Origin: Powellomyces hirtus
Lineage: Eukaryota > Chytridiomycota > Chytridiomycetes > Spizellomycetales > Powellomycetaceae
Direction of reading: 5' to 3'
Assembly (NCBI GenBank): GCA_025526995.1
Contig: JAHLKG010000012.1
Span: forward strand, 620,001 to 684,000
Length of the DNA: 64,000 nt
The position numbers and the translations under genes were made by a program. Below the pieces are notes generated by a model. The model had not been told where the DNA came from. It ran no database searches and was given only the letters and a program-made list of their open reading frames with translations. How positions within the stretch are numbered: position 1 is the stretch's first letter; each line of letters begins with the position of its first letter. Below are positions 47,301-64,000 of this stretch, one piece after another.

Positions 47301-47420
47301 GGGACCCATGGAATTTTCATCAGGTTGCCCGTTCTTGACGTTAGCGAGGGAGCATGCGATAAAGTGGGATCAGGGGACATACAGTGGAGCGACGAGCGAG
47401 GGGTCCAAAGACGGCTCCAT
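44371..47420 (-). CDS. wc-1: White-collar-1-type LOV photoreceptor
   Basis: Six exons (47383-47420, 47187-47287, 46989-47042, 46680-46886, 45318-46549, 44371-45126) join in phase to 795 residues. A LOV domain (about 80-215) contains GKNCRFLQ with flavin-adduct Cys129, preceded by RPNPTINLGPIDMSSSFIV and followed by NYKKGGEPFVNLITIIPI. A second PAS spans 422-544 (GYEPGDLLGHTIAEFCHPAD), and a third about 580-690 (DFVYEGDR). The protein ends in a coiled coil, CEINQLRLGNKRLKAELEML. The blue-light-sensing partner of WC-2 in other fungi has this order. It stops right after the coiled coil, with no GATA finger, as in basidiomycete homologues. Gln- and Asp-rich linkers separate the first two domains. 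A 191-bp intron lies before the last exon. Confidence 0.93.
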
Positions 47421-48121
47421 GACGCGGGGGGGGGGGGGGGGGGCGTGTGCCGGGTGGGTGATGAGGATGTATGTGGTGGGACCCGTAGAGTATGGTTCAG
47501 AAGTGTTCTAGTTGTTGCGAGTCCAGCGAATGGGAATGCGAAGACGATAGAGAGAGAAGCTTGGGGGGGGGACGTGCCGGTCTACCGCTATATACTCTCC
47601 ATCTGCCTTCTCTAACTACCCCATCCCCATCTGCACACTACCCTAACACATCGTTGTAAGTGGAGAGAGTCATATCTCTGTTGGATCGCTCGCTCGCTCA
47701 AGGTTTCTTGTCAGTCTCGTAACAAAAGGTAGGTAGTGTCAATCTGAGGCGGGAAAAGCACACTTCGATCGGACAGATCGCCCCGATTTCTCCGATCTGT
47801 TTGCGCCCAGGACCAAGTGCCGGGATCGCGGTATTCGCCTATGATTTGCACACTACCCAAGTTCCCGGCGCTGATCCGATTCGCGCATGGTGAGTCATTT
47901 CAGAATCGTGTGGAGTCTCGGTACTGCTTAATCTAGACGAGTCACCCGAGCGCACGTGCTTCGTAAATCTTGGAAGTTAAAGCAAGATTACGAAGGTCAC
48001 GTGCCCGCAGTCCATCCAACTCCTCTCTTCACAACCTTTCTTCGTCTGAAGAACGACGGGAAGAACGACGAGGAAGAAAGGAAGGAAGGAGGAACGAAGG
48101 AAGGATAAATAGATAGTTAGG
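47421..48121. promoter_or_regulatory. Divergent upstream region of WC-1 and Rrp6
   Basis: The 701-bp gap between divergent starts holds a run of G on the plus strand (about 47426-47443) just upstream of the WC-1 ATG, and an AAGGAAGGAGG purine stretch before the Rrp6 ATG. TCACGTGC-like words occur near 47950 and 47998. GATC-containing words such as GATCGGACAGATCGC occur near 47767, but a photoresponse element cannot be assigned by eye. Confidence 0.4.
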
Positions 48122-51100
48122 ATGGCCGAACAACCCTCCAAAAACGATCCGCTGACGGCGGAAAACTTTGAAGCATTTCAAAACGATCTATTTTCTGCGC
48201 TCGCTCAAACAACCAAAGCTGCCACGTACCTTAGTCCCACCGAGCTTGGCTTCTACAAGGCCTCCGCTGAAGGATTTGAAGAGAACCTGTCCCGAACCAG
48301 CGAAAACATCCTCGCCCTATGCAACCAGTTGCTCACCTACACATCCGCCGGCTCTGCAGGCTCAGACCGCACATTGACACCCTTTGAGGATGCAGACGAC
48401 GTGACGGATCGCTTCCCGGCCGTCGTGGACGCGGTCGATAACCTGCTGGAGAAGGCCGATGTCTGCTTGGATCAGGTCACCGGCCGTATAAAAGCCAATG
48501 CTTCCAACAACGCCGTTGCACAAACTGCGGCTGTCATCATGCAGGTGCAGACAAAGCATAACTCGATCCGGAACGTCGTGCACGCCCAAAACATTGTGCG
48601 TCCCCAGCTGAGCTTTGAGGATAAGGTGGACAATAGCAATGCACAGTTTGTCAGGAAAATCACCCACAAGCCCAATGCCCGTCAGCCTCTCGACTACGGA
48701 TTGCCAGGATCAGAGGACATCTCTCCAGAGATGGGTGCGCATCTCCGCACTCTGGGAATAACCGACGCCAGTTCCTCGCCCTTTAGTCTCCCCCATCCGT
48801 ACGAGTTTGAGATCCAGAATCTGGACTACCCCAGTCACATGTTTGAGGCTCGTCCTGAACAACTTTATGCTTCCTTGGAAGCAACCCCGTTCACGTGGGT
48901 CGACACGGATGAGAAGCTTGAGCAACTTGCGGCATTGCTGGACACGGCGAAAGAAATTGCAGTTGATCTTGAGGTATGTTTCTAGATTGTTTCTAAATTG
49001 TCTTCACGCTTATATGCCCAAATCAAAGAGTTTGCGCGTGTGTGTATGCTATGTGGTGCTCATCACCATTCCCCATTTCCCGCCGCAGCACCATGACTAC
49101 CGATCGTTCCAAGGGTTCGTTTGTCTTGCCCAAATATCGACGCGAACTGAAGATTTTATCATCGACACTCTTGCTGTCCGCAGCAAGATGCACATCCTGA
49201 ACTCGAGCTTTACCAACCCAGACATTGTCAAGGTTTTCCACGGTGCCGAGAGTGATATCCAGTGGCTTCAGCGCGACTTTGGATTGTATGTGGTGAACCT
49301 GTTTGACACGTACCACGCGTCTCACCTTCTCGAACTGCCCCACCATGGTTTGCAGTATCTGCTCAAATTTTACTGCAACGTGGAGACTAACAAGGCATAC
49401 CAGCTGGCTGATTGGAGAATACGGTAGTTATATTCGTCACGCTCTACCTCTTACCTTTATGATCCATGCGTAAGGCTCATCCGTTCCTGTCTCCCCCGCT
49501 CAGACCGCTGCCTACGGAATTGATGAAGTACGCTCGGAGCGACACGCATTTCCTGCTGTACATATACGACCGCATGCGTAACGAGCTATTGAATTTATCG
49601 AATCCGGAGACCCACAACTTGCTGCGCGCTACCCTTCAGAGGTCCGCGACGACGTCTTTGAACAAATATGAAAAGGATATATACGACTCGGAAACCGGCG
49701 AGGGTCCTGGTGGGTGGAGAAATCCTCTGCGAAAGTACGGCGGAGCTCTTGGCCCCGACCAGTTTGCCGTCTTCCGCGCGATTCACGCGTGGCGGGACCA
49801 CATTGCGCGGGAGGAAGACGAGTCTCCGCGGTATGTGCTCCCGAACCACATGATGTTTACCCTGGCCGACCGGATGCCCACGAATCAGCAAGGCATTTTG
49901 GGATGCTGCACCCCCGTACCTCCGCTTGTGCGCATGTATGCCACCGACCTGGCCATCATCATCGAGAACGCGCTCACGGAGGCGAAACGCTCCTCGTCGC
50001 GAAACGAAGCGATGTTGAAGAAACTGGCCGAAGACGAGGCAGAGTGGAAAAAGAAAAAGGCGTTGGGACCACAGCACAAGCGGTTCGATGACAAGGACGC
50101 TATGGATGTCGACGAGTCCGAGCGCAGCACGGCGCGCGGTTCGCCACTCTCAACAGTCGAGCCCCTGCCGGACTCGAGAATATTTGGCAAGAGTGCATTG
50201 TTTGAGGCCACTATCGCCGGTAGCCGCATTGGGACGGTTGGACGCGTCACCATCTCGACCCATTCCATCTTTGGAAGTCGAGACGACAATGACGAAGATG
50301 AAGAAGATGTCAGAGCGCGTCAGATGGCTGAACAAATCAGGAAAACATTGTACCTGGTAGCGCCCTCGACTCTACTGCTGAAGAGAAAGCGCGACGAGGA
50401 GCTAGCCGACAAGACCCCAGAAGCAAAGAGGCCGCAACAGACCGAGGTCGTCATACCCGTCAGTGTCGAACGGCCGTCTATTGATACCAGCTCGGTGGCG
50501 GAAGAGATGATGGATCTTGGGGGAAGCCAGTCACCGGATGCTCCGGATGCCGACACACCCATGCTCACGGAAACGATTACGATCGACGATGAAGAAGTAG
50601 AAGTAGCCAATCTGAAGAGAGGCAAGGCGTATCGGAGGAAATTGAGCAAGGCCAGAAAGAAGGCCGAAGCGGCGGTGGCTGCCGCCGGCCTCGCTGCCGT
50701 TGCGGGTAGCTCGGCGGCGGCCACGCCGATTGCTTCTCCGGCCAGTACCCCGGGCAGCACTCCCGCCAGCACACCTGCCAGCAAAAACAGCAACAAGAGC
50801 GGAAAGGGCAAAGGCAAGGGCAAGGGCAAGGGCAATGACAAAGGCAAGGGCCCGGCACCCGTGATTGAGCCTTTCGACTACTCCACTGCCAAGAGCGTGA
50901 TCAACAACGGAAACACCCCTAAAAGCGCCAAGAAACAGCAACAGCAGCAGCCTCAAAAGCAAAAACAGCAACAAAAGCAGCAACAAAAGCAAGAAGAGGT
51001 TATCGATCTGGTCAGCGATGCGGATTCCACCACGGCTCAGGCAGGCAGGGGACAGCGGCAGACACCGGGCGGCAGCAATAAAAAGCGAAAGCAGAATGCT

Positions 51101-51346
51101 CAACAGACACAGCATCAGCAACAAACGGTGTTCAACCCGTACGGCGCGAGTGCGGATCCTAAGCAGGTAAGGAAGGGGTGGGCGGTCTTGTTGTTCAGTG
51201 TTAGACATTTGTGACCTGTGATGATTGACGCGGTGATCCCCCATTCTTTTCTTCTTGTCCCTGGGTCTTTTTAGAAGAAGGATCCGCGGACGAACCTCCG
51301 GCCCAAGAGCGGGAACAAGAGCGGAACATTCCCACGCAACTCATGA
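48122..51346 (+). CDS. RRP6: Nuclear exosome 3'-5' exoribonuclease Rrp6
   Basis: Four exons (48122-48973, 49089-49423, 49504-51166, 51275-51346) join in phase to 973 residues. An N-terminal PMC2NT-like helical region precedes the DEDD-Y exonuclease: VDLE (281-284, metal-binding Asp and Glu) spliced to HHDYRSF, then [19 protein letters not shown] and [16 protein letters not shown] (catalytic Tyr and Asp). An HRDC domain follows ([20 protein letters not shown]). The C-terminal 400 residues are disordered, with Lys/Gly-rich GKGKGK repeats and Gln runs ending in a basic tail. Rrp6 trims rRNA, snoRNA and aberrant transcripts with the nuclear exosome, binding Rrp47 through its N terminus. Length exceeds yeast Rrp6 (733) because of that tail. 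Confidence 0.95.
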
Positions 51347-52095
51347 AGAAGCAAATATTTCTCGCGTTGTTGTCTCTCAGAATCCAGTTCGAGTCCCGAT
51401 ACTCGCAATATTCTGAGTTATGCATATATCAATATATTTAAATTCTGCCTACTGGGAAAGAATCTGGGTTGGTGATGTATTGACGTGTTGTACTAAGCCG
51501 CTTGCAACCGCAAAAGCAGCGCCAGTGTTCGTTAGTTACATCATTCCCCGTCCTTCTATTATTTTGTATTGCCGCCAAACTGACTCGACCAACTAACTCC
51601 CTCGGCCAACTCCCTTGGCTTTCCCTCCGTCTCACTCATATTACTCACAGTAGTACTTGTTCCCGGTGTTATCTTCACAAAACAAAAAAAGGTCGCTTGG
51701 CCAACAAACACCCAGCAAACCTTCCTTCTGGTTAGTCGTCTCTTGCTGCCTGCTTCTGCCTACCATTCATTGCAGTGTAGAATGGGTTGAGTTGGCCGTG
51801 GAGTGACAGTTGGCTGTGTGCATGGGCGCGTCCTTCGGGTTTCACCACTTCAGCCTCACCTCCCCCTAGCCCCAAACCCCACATTTCTCTGACTCCTCCA
51901 TTGCCCCTACTATTCCGTATCGTAGTGTATTGCGGCGAATATCCACTCGGGGGTGCATTCACTACCGTGGTCTTGAAACACTAGACAAGACGACAAGAAA
52001 CGGTTGGACAGACCCGAACGCATTCCAGTGCATATACTCTCACCCTCGCAACCCTCACACCCGTAAACGAACGAGACAAATAATACGGCCTCAGA
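51347..52095. other. Intergenic DNA upstream of PKC1
   Basis: No gene is seen. Rrp6's polyadenylation region comes first, followed by C-rich DNA. Short frames on both strands lack motifs. The PKC1 leader probably starts near the CACCCTCGCAACCCTCAC stretch at 52041. Confidence 0.4.
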
Positions 52096-56366
<4,271 letters not shown>

Positions 56367-57490
56367 ACTCGCTGTGGCGGCCCCTCCTCCCCGCCCCCCA
56401 CATCTCCGGAAACCTCAAACCCCTTGCTGATCATGTTGGTGATACGGGTACCCCCTTGTGTCTTTCCCTCCCCCCCCCCCACCCCACCAACCACAACGAC
56501 ACCCGCTCTCAACACACCCCACCTTCCACGCCCCCTTCCCATGCATCGATTTCCACGCTTTGTCAAATATGCATTTTTCTGGCTGTCGTACAACGGCCTC
56601 CCATCCACACACCCCCCCCCCCCCGCCCCCGGGGCGTTCCCTGCCCTTACCGCACATACATACCACTCCCACCCCATATCTGTCTTTAGAACTTTATTAG
56701 AAACATAAGATCCTTTTTCTTGCCTTTCTTTTCTTTTTTTTTTTGGTGTGTGGGTTTCGTTTTTGATTTTTGCCCCATTAGTTTTCTGTTTTTCGCCATC
56801 AAAAATGCGCAGCTCGACAAATAACACCGCCATGCGCCATGTTCGCTGTCTATAATTTATTCGCAAAAGGAGGGAGTGGGAAGGGCGGGACGGAAAAAAA
56901 AAAAAAAAAAACGATCCAGATTAACAGCACAAAAAACCAAACGAGAACACAAAAGGAGTGCAAAATCAGAAAAGCCAGTCTAGTAAAAAGTAATCAATAG
57001 CAGGGGAAATGGGAAGGGAAGAAAAAATAACAATAAAAAGACAACAACAAATGAAAAAAAAGAGGAGGGGGATATGTACAGTAGTAGTAGTCGTAGTAGT
57101 AGTATGGCCGCCTTGGCTTCGCCCGTCTTGTTCTCGCCGCCCATGCGCACTCTTCGTGTAGTTGTAGCACGCGTTTTTTCCCACTCCAAATAAAAGGCAA
57201 CCACCCGTTTCCTTGGTCAAGTTGTATACATGTATCCCCATGACACATCCGCAAAACCCGGCACACAGTAAAAAAAAGAATAATCCAACAGCAGGAGGAG
57301 GAGCCCGAGTACGGCATTTTGTCGAAAGCTGCGAGGTGTTTCGATGTTGTCCCGCTTCGCTTGCTCCTTTTTACGGGGGAAATGTTGCCCGAACCGTTCC
57401 AGAGAAACGTTCGATAAGATGTCCCTCGTCCCAGGTCCAGGTTCGAGATGTTTTCCGACATAAATTGTTGTTGTTGCGTGGTTCGGTTGC
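56367..57490. other. Convergent 3' region between PKC1 and DED1
   Basis: A long convergent spacer holds C-runs near 56470 and 56613, a T-run near 56734, an A-run near 56895 and an AGT-type triplet repeat at about 57080-57105. No gene is seen; open frames are low-complexity. Confidence 0.5.
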
Positions 57491-59665
<2,175 letters not shown>

Positions 59666-60527
59666 GGTGAGCATAAGTGAGTGTTGCAATAAAATAAAGA
59701 GAGTAAAGGACGGGAAGGTAGGAGGATGGACAGTATGTATGTAGGAATACTACTGAGAATACTGGAAAAGAAAATAAAAAACAATGGCGAAATCCAACAA
59801 AGGAGTGGAAAGAAAAGAAAAAAAAAGCGAAAGGAGGGAGCGTTGAAAAGAGCGCTTTTGTAACGCATAGACAGGCGCACAGCAGCTGAAGCCATATTAA
59901 TGGAATAAGACTAGAGAGGCGACACACGCGTGGATTACAATAGTTGCGCGCAGGGAGGGAGGCCCAGCCATCCATCGTTTTCTTCTTTCTTCTTGCGAGA
60001 CTGAAAGAAAAAAAGACGCTTCTCCTCCCCCGCGCCTCATCAGGTGTCCGCTTTAGGCCTCAGTGGATGGAATGTGGATTGGCGGGGATCCTAGTCTCAG
60101 TTATTCCAACTGGCAAGCGCGTCAGCGAGAGGCACAGTCATAGTACAGTCACGTCGCTCGCTTACGTCAGCCAGGAGAAACGCGGAAAAGAGCCCAACTC
60201 CGCTCCCTTCATTAGGCCCTCAGATTAAGGGAGACGCAGCCCAGTATCAGACAGAATCCCAGAGTTTTACAGATGATGTGTAGCGATATGGCACAATATG
60301 CGGCCAAGACAGCAAAGATTTACTTACAGAGAGAGAGAGAGAGGGAAAAACGGGCGCGCGAATTCATGCCTGTGGAAAAAATTCAACCAAGAAGGACTTT
60401 CCGTGTATACATAAGCATAAGTCGGACAGAAATAAGAAAGAGGTTACGCAACGTGTGATAGAATCGTCTTGTTTCTGCTATTCAATACACCTTCCTATAA
60501 CAACTTTTTCTGCAAACTCCCTGCACA
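59666..60527. other. Divergent upstream region of DED1 and metalloprotease
   Basis: No gene is seen in this 862-bp gap. The DED1 side is purine-rich on the plus strand with A-runs (about 59768-59826), which is a long pyrimidine-rich leader or promoter in the DED1 orientation. A GA repeat lies at about 60330-60343. Confidence 0.4.
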
Positions 60528-61949
60528 ATGGTTTTCCAAACCACTTTCGCGGTATTTCCACTCCTCCTCCTTCTCTCTCCCCTCATTCATCCCTCATCTT
60601 CATCATCGCTGGTCTCACATTACGACCTCGACTGGGGATCGCTCCGACAACCGGGTCTCCCGCGCTACTCACCCCGCTCCTCAGACGCACCAACCTACAA
60701 GAAAAGGGAGTCTTCGTCCTCTTCCTCGTCTAACAGCACCATCACCCTCGAGTTTACCTGCACGGACCCCACCGACGACACCACCACCGTTCTCACGTCG
60801 CCGCTCCCCTTTGCCAGCTACCTCCCGCCCTCGACCGCATCAACATGCACGAAAGCCCACGCGTCGTTCCTCCGCGCCATCACCCGCATCGCCAACATTG
60901 TTCACCTCCGCCACTCGATCCACGTCAAAGCCTCGTTCGCCTCATTCTGCGAGCAGCAAACCTCTAGTCTGTCCACTGCGAGAGAGAAATGCCGCGCGGA
61001 GCAGGGCGTGTTGGGGTCGGCGGGACCCGCGGCGTGGCACGAGTGGAACGAAACCACCGCTGAGATGCTCGGGACTGACCACTCGTACTTGTACCCTTCT
61101 GCCCTCGCCCGCCAGTACGCGCCCCACGCCATGCAGTACCAAGACTACGACATTGCCGCATCGTTCAACTCCGAACCACTGTGGTACTTTGCGACTTCCG
61201 ACTCGGACGATTCCGACTGGGATGCAAACCACCAATGGCACCTACAGTGGTCAGCGAAACCCAACCCGCCCCTCAAACTCCGCGCTGTCGTTTACGACTT
61301 TGAGCAGATTGTACTGCACGAGCTCCTCCACGGCCTCGGATTTATTTCGTCGTGGTATCCCTGGCTCGATAACACATCCATCCTCCCCGCAGCACCGCTG
61401 GTCCTCACCGATGGAACCATTGTTGGGTTGACCAAACCCTGGCTGTTCAACAAATGGATGGCGCACGTCCCCACCCGCACATGGATGCGCCAGTATCAAC
61501 AACAAATCCTAACAACCTCCGCCGACATTGCCAACGGAATCTTTAATGGTTCACTCATCTTCCCGTTCAATACCTGGACCGCAGCATTCAAGAACACACC
61601 CGCATACACCACTGCGCTGTACCTCTACACCCACGCCGCAATCAACCCCGGCGCCGTCGCGACCTACTTCCCCAAGCTTCTCCCGCCACCATACCATCGC
61701 ACCACGTCGCCGCTGGCACTGCACTACGCGATCCTCTATACGCCACCGGAATACAGCGCTGGATCAACCTTTAGCCATCTGGATAGCAATACATATAGAG
61801 GGACGAAACAATTCTTGATGCGGCCTTTTGGGACTTCCGGATTCGGGTTGGACGGGATGACTCCCCGCGGAGAACCCCTTGGGGAATTGGTGCAGGGGAT
61901 TTTGGGCGCGTTGGGGTATGCGACGAGCATGTTTCACGTCCCTGGGTGA
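60528..61949 (+). CDS. Secreted HExxH zinc-metalloprotease-like protein
   Basis: A single exon encodes 473 residues. A signal peptide is clear (basic-free MVFQTTFAVF then PLLLLLSPLI, ending before a Ser run). Mature sequence has four or more cysteines and several N-x-S/T sites. IVLHELLHGLGFISSW (zinc motif His264-x3-His268) lies in the middle and is preceded by an Asp/Asn-rich segment. The usual metzincin third histidine (HExxHxxGxxH) is absent: six residues after His268 is a Ser/Trp pair. The C terminus carries MRPFGTSGFGLDGMTPRGE. It is probably exported and proteolytic, but the family is not named. Related-looking proteins occur in fungi and bacteria by my recollection only. Confidence 0.6.
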   Translation: MVFQTTFAVFPLLLLLSPLIHPSSSSSLVSHYDLDWGSLRQPGLPRYSPRSSDAPTYKKRESSSSSSSNSTITLEFTCTDPTDDTTTVLTSPLPFASYLPPSTASTCTKAHASFLRAITRIANIVHLRHSIHVKASFASFCEQQTSSLSTAREKCRAEQGVLGSAGPAAWHEWNETTAEMLGTDHSYLYPSALARQYAPHAMQYQDYDIAASFNSEPLWYFATSDSDDSDWDANHQWHLQWSAKPNPPLKLRAVVYDFEQIVLHELLHGLGFISSWYPWLDNTSILPAAPLVLTDGTIVGLTKPWLFNKWMAHVPTRTWMRQYQQQILTTSADIANGIFNGSLIFPFNTWTAAFKNTPAYTTALYLYTHAAINPGAVATYFPKLLPPPYHRTTSPLALHYAILYTPPEYSAGSTFSHLDSNTYRGTKQFLMRPFGTSGFGLDGMTPRGEPLGELVQGILGALGYATSMFHVPG

Positions 61950-62188
61950 GAGAATGATGGAGATATGCATGTGTACATATGCGTGTGTAAATCCTATGCG
62001 TATGTACATCGTCTGTACAGTCCGAGTGTGTCATACCACCGGTGGTCACCTTCCTGTCACATTTTCTGAATCATGACATGTATATTTCTGAGCCAAAAGC
62101 TTCGATATCTTCCTATCATCTTCCTGTAAATCTGCGTATGGCATAAAGTGGCCAGCAGAGCTACTCCCGTGTTTATATATATATATCG

Positions 62189-63674
62189 TCACGCGGAATT
62201 CACAATGCTCGGCGCCTGCTCCCGTTTCAGCTTCTCCTCCACCTCCTTATTTACATCCTCTGCACCATGAGCCACTTTGGCCGTCTTGACATGACGTCCC
62301 GTATCTGCTGCCGCGGATGTCTCGTCGCGCTTGCGCTTCGGTGGCGAAGTAGTGGTGATAGGCACGGCGGTCAAGAACATTTGATCGTCTCTACTTTTCT
62401 GCAATGCAAGTTTGAGGTCCTGCTCAAAATGGTCGTTGTGACGTTCATCACGCATCTCCTTGTCTGCTTTATCCTGCTTTGAGAAAACCTCTGGCTTTGT
62501 CTTTTGTGGTGATGATGTTGATTGCGTCGGATTGGTGGGCTTGGATCCTTGCCGGTGCGGGGTGGTGGGTGATGAAGGCTTAGTGGGATTGGGGGATGTC
62601 GGGGGTAATTTCGCTCCGGGCTTTGAAAAGTACGCAAACAGCGTTCCCTTCCCCGTATCCGTCGGTAGAGTCACGGGTTCAACACACTGCGAGGAATCAT
62701 TACCTACTTTGCTGACGAACGTAGATACAGGGTGCCTTCACAAAAAAAATTGGAAGCCTTCAGTACATTGGTACATATATTTGTATGATACGCTTCCTTT
62801 TCTTACCATTTCAGCCCACTTTCGGTCGGGCGCATCAGTGTCGACACCTCCTCTGTAAACTTTTTGTCCGGATCAAGCCAAGTTTCGACATCTTGCATCG
62901 TGTTGAGGACTACGGGCATTCGGTCATGCAGCCACGACAGAGCTTTGCTAGATTCGGTCGTGACGATCGTATAGCTGAATATTTCCTTCTCTAGGACCAG
63001 CAGATGCACATCAGTCTCTTTGTTTTTGGACACATGCTTTGCGTCTTCAACCTTTCCCACCACTGCACTCACCATCCACAACCGCCCGATCCCACAAGCC
63101 CGCAAACATAATCAGCCGTTCATCTTCATGTCGAATATAATACGGATGTCGTTCCTTCCCCTTCTTCAACCACTCAAAGAACCCTTCCGCGATCACCACA
63201 CATCGTTTCGTGTGTTTGAGTCCGGCCCACATGGATTTGCCTTCGCGGATGCGCTCGTCGCGCGCGTTGATGGTTTGCAGAGCGGATTTATAGGTAGGGC
63301 TCTCTTTCGTCCAGGAAGGAATCACACCCCATCTCTAGAATCCAAGAAAAGAGGTGGGTTACATCGCATACTCTTTGTCTGTATGAGAAAACAATAAATG
63401 GCTTATTTTTGGGCTTACCATGGAATGCAGAAAGGGTTCGCCGTTGTTGGTGTTCCGGTCTCGGCGGATGACCGGCTGGTACCGTGTGGGGGCAACATTA
63501 TGGGACGGACGGTAGGCGGACCCATCGATCCACTGGGAGGCGCCAATCCGGACTTGGATTTCAGACGGGTCCTGTGTGAGACAGGTTGAGACCCGTCAGT
63601 TTTCCGTTGCAGGGTCTACACAAGAGACAGTCAGCCTGTTTACCAACCAGGGCTAGGGCTGTGCGGCCACACAT
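62189..63674 (-). CDS. HMCES: SRAP-domain DNA-protein crosslink sensor (HMCES)
   Basis: Five exons (63648-63674, 63419-63571, 63073-63334, 62807-62990, 62189-62735) join in phase to 390 residues. SRAP hallmarks are present: MCGR with Cys2, TINARDER (Asn83, Arg85), VVIAEGFFEWLK (Glu110), FAGLWD, YTIVTTES and LHDRMPV (His169). HMCES and E. coli YedK bind abasic sites in single-stranded DNA through Cys2 as a covalent shield. The C-terminal 150 residues are disordered, with KGTLFAYFSKPG (PIP-like) and a KRKR nuclear-signal-like patch. The first exon has nine codons and its donor would be GTTGGT, unusual in this window; alternatives give a stop, so the join is likely but not firm. Confidence 0.9.
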
Positions 63675-64000
63675 TCTGCTTGTAGTCTTGTCAGTTGAGG
63701 GTTGGGAATGGTTGCTGTATTTGTGGTGTAGGCACAGCGTTGGGAAGTCGTTTACTGATCACGTCATAGAAACGAATGAACACGCCCTCGGAGCCTTAGC
63801 TCCGAGCTATGGGTTTCTATGAGCCTAATCCACAGACATGATTACAAGAGGGGGAAAGGCACCTTTACCGTTTACAAGATTGAGACATTGACATCAGTCG
63901 GGAGTACAAGAAGAAATCTTTTAAAGAAAAACCAAAAACATGTTTGGGAAAGCTATTTACGAAATATTGAAGAAAAATGTCATGCCATACTGTTATCCAC
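63675..64000. other. Window end, nothing recognised
   Basis: Upstream of the HMCES gene. No gene, repeat or promoter element is recognisable to the window edge. Confidence 0.4.

Noticed and set aside
50777..50851. Satellite DNA in the Rrp6 gene
   Set aside because: The short repeats encode a Lys/Gly tract in the open frame, so they are coding low complexity.
62681..62702. Tiny intron in HMCES near GTAGGT...CGCAG
   Set aside because: It would be about 21 nt and would create a stop; reading through gives VSKVGNDSSQC, which fits the family.

Overview
The window is nuclear DNA of a fungus. Nearly every gene is broken by short spliceosomal introns, mostly 55-100 bp with GT...AG ends and frequent CTAAC branch-like motifs. 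The gene set is fungal: a Pkc1-type kinase with DYG in place of DFG, a white-collar LOV photoreceptor, a PAS/GATA factor, Sup35, Rrp6, Ded1, Far11/STRIP and a sucrose-type MFS permease. A QWRF/HAUS8-like augmin subunit, a BORCS6-like subunit and a Hos1/HDAC8-like deacetylase are also present. The white-collar protein has no zinc finger, as is known for basidiomycete WC-1 proteins. I cannot assign a phylum; an early-diverging or basidiomycete-grade fungus fits best. Coordinates give the outer ends of each CDS; exon joins are in the evidence and were checked for reading phase by hand.

Layout. 0-6.7 kb: F-box/LRR gene, then a TATA-driven locus with tandemly duplicated exon-intron units (3.68-4.70 kb), gene-poor DNA, and a BORCS6-like gene. 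6.9-15.2 kb: compact housekeeping block with ethanolamine/cholinephosphotransferase, class I HDAC, TAF10, MsrB and an SLC45/sucrose-type transporter. 15.7 kb: tRNA-Ala(AGC). 16.6-19.0 kb: augmin HAUS8/QWRF-like gene. 19.0-22.2 kb: about 3 kb without a convincing gene, holding decayed tandem repeats. 22.3-29.3 kb: BTB-like gene, then a divergent pair, STRIP/Far11 and a six-blade kelch protein. 29.9 kb: a second, identical tRNA-Ala on the other strand.

30.9-47.4 kb: a PAS/GATA (WC-2-like) factor and a LOV-PAS-PAS (WC-1-like) photoreceptor lie about 10 kb apart. Between them are an unrecognised 1697-residue HEAT-like protein and eRF3/Sup35. In other fungi WC-1 and WC-2 act as one light-responsive complex, so this linkage is the most interesting arrangement in the window. 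48.1-63.7 kb: Rrp6, Pkc1, Ded1/DDX3, a secreted HExxH metalloprotease-like protein and the SRAP/HMCES DNA-protein crosslink sensor.

Genes act mainly as independent units. Divergent pairs sharing short upstream regions are EPT/HDAC, TAF10/MsrB, STRIP/kelch, WC-1/Rrp6 and Ded1/metalloprotease.
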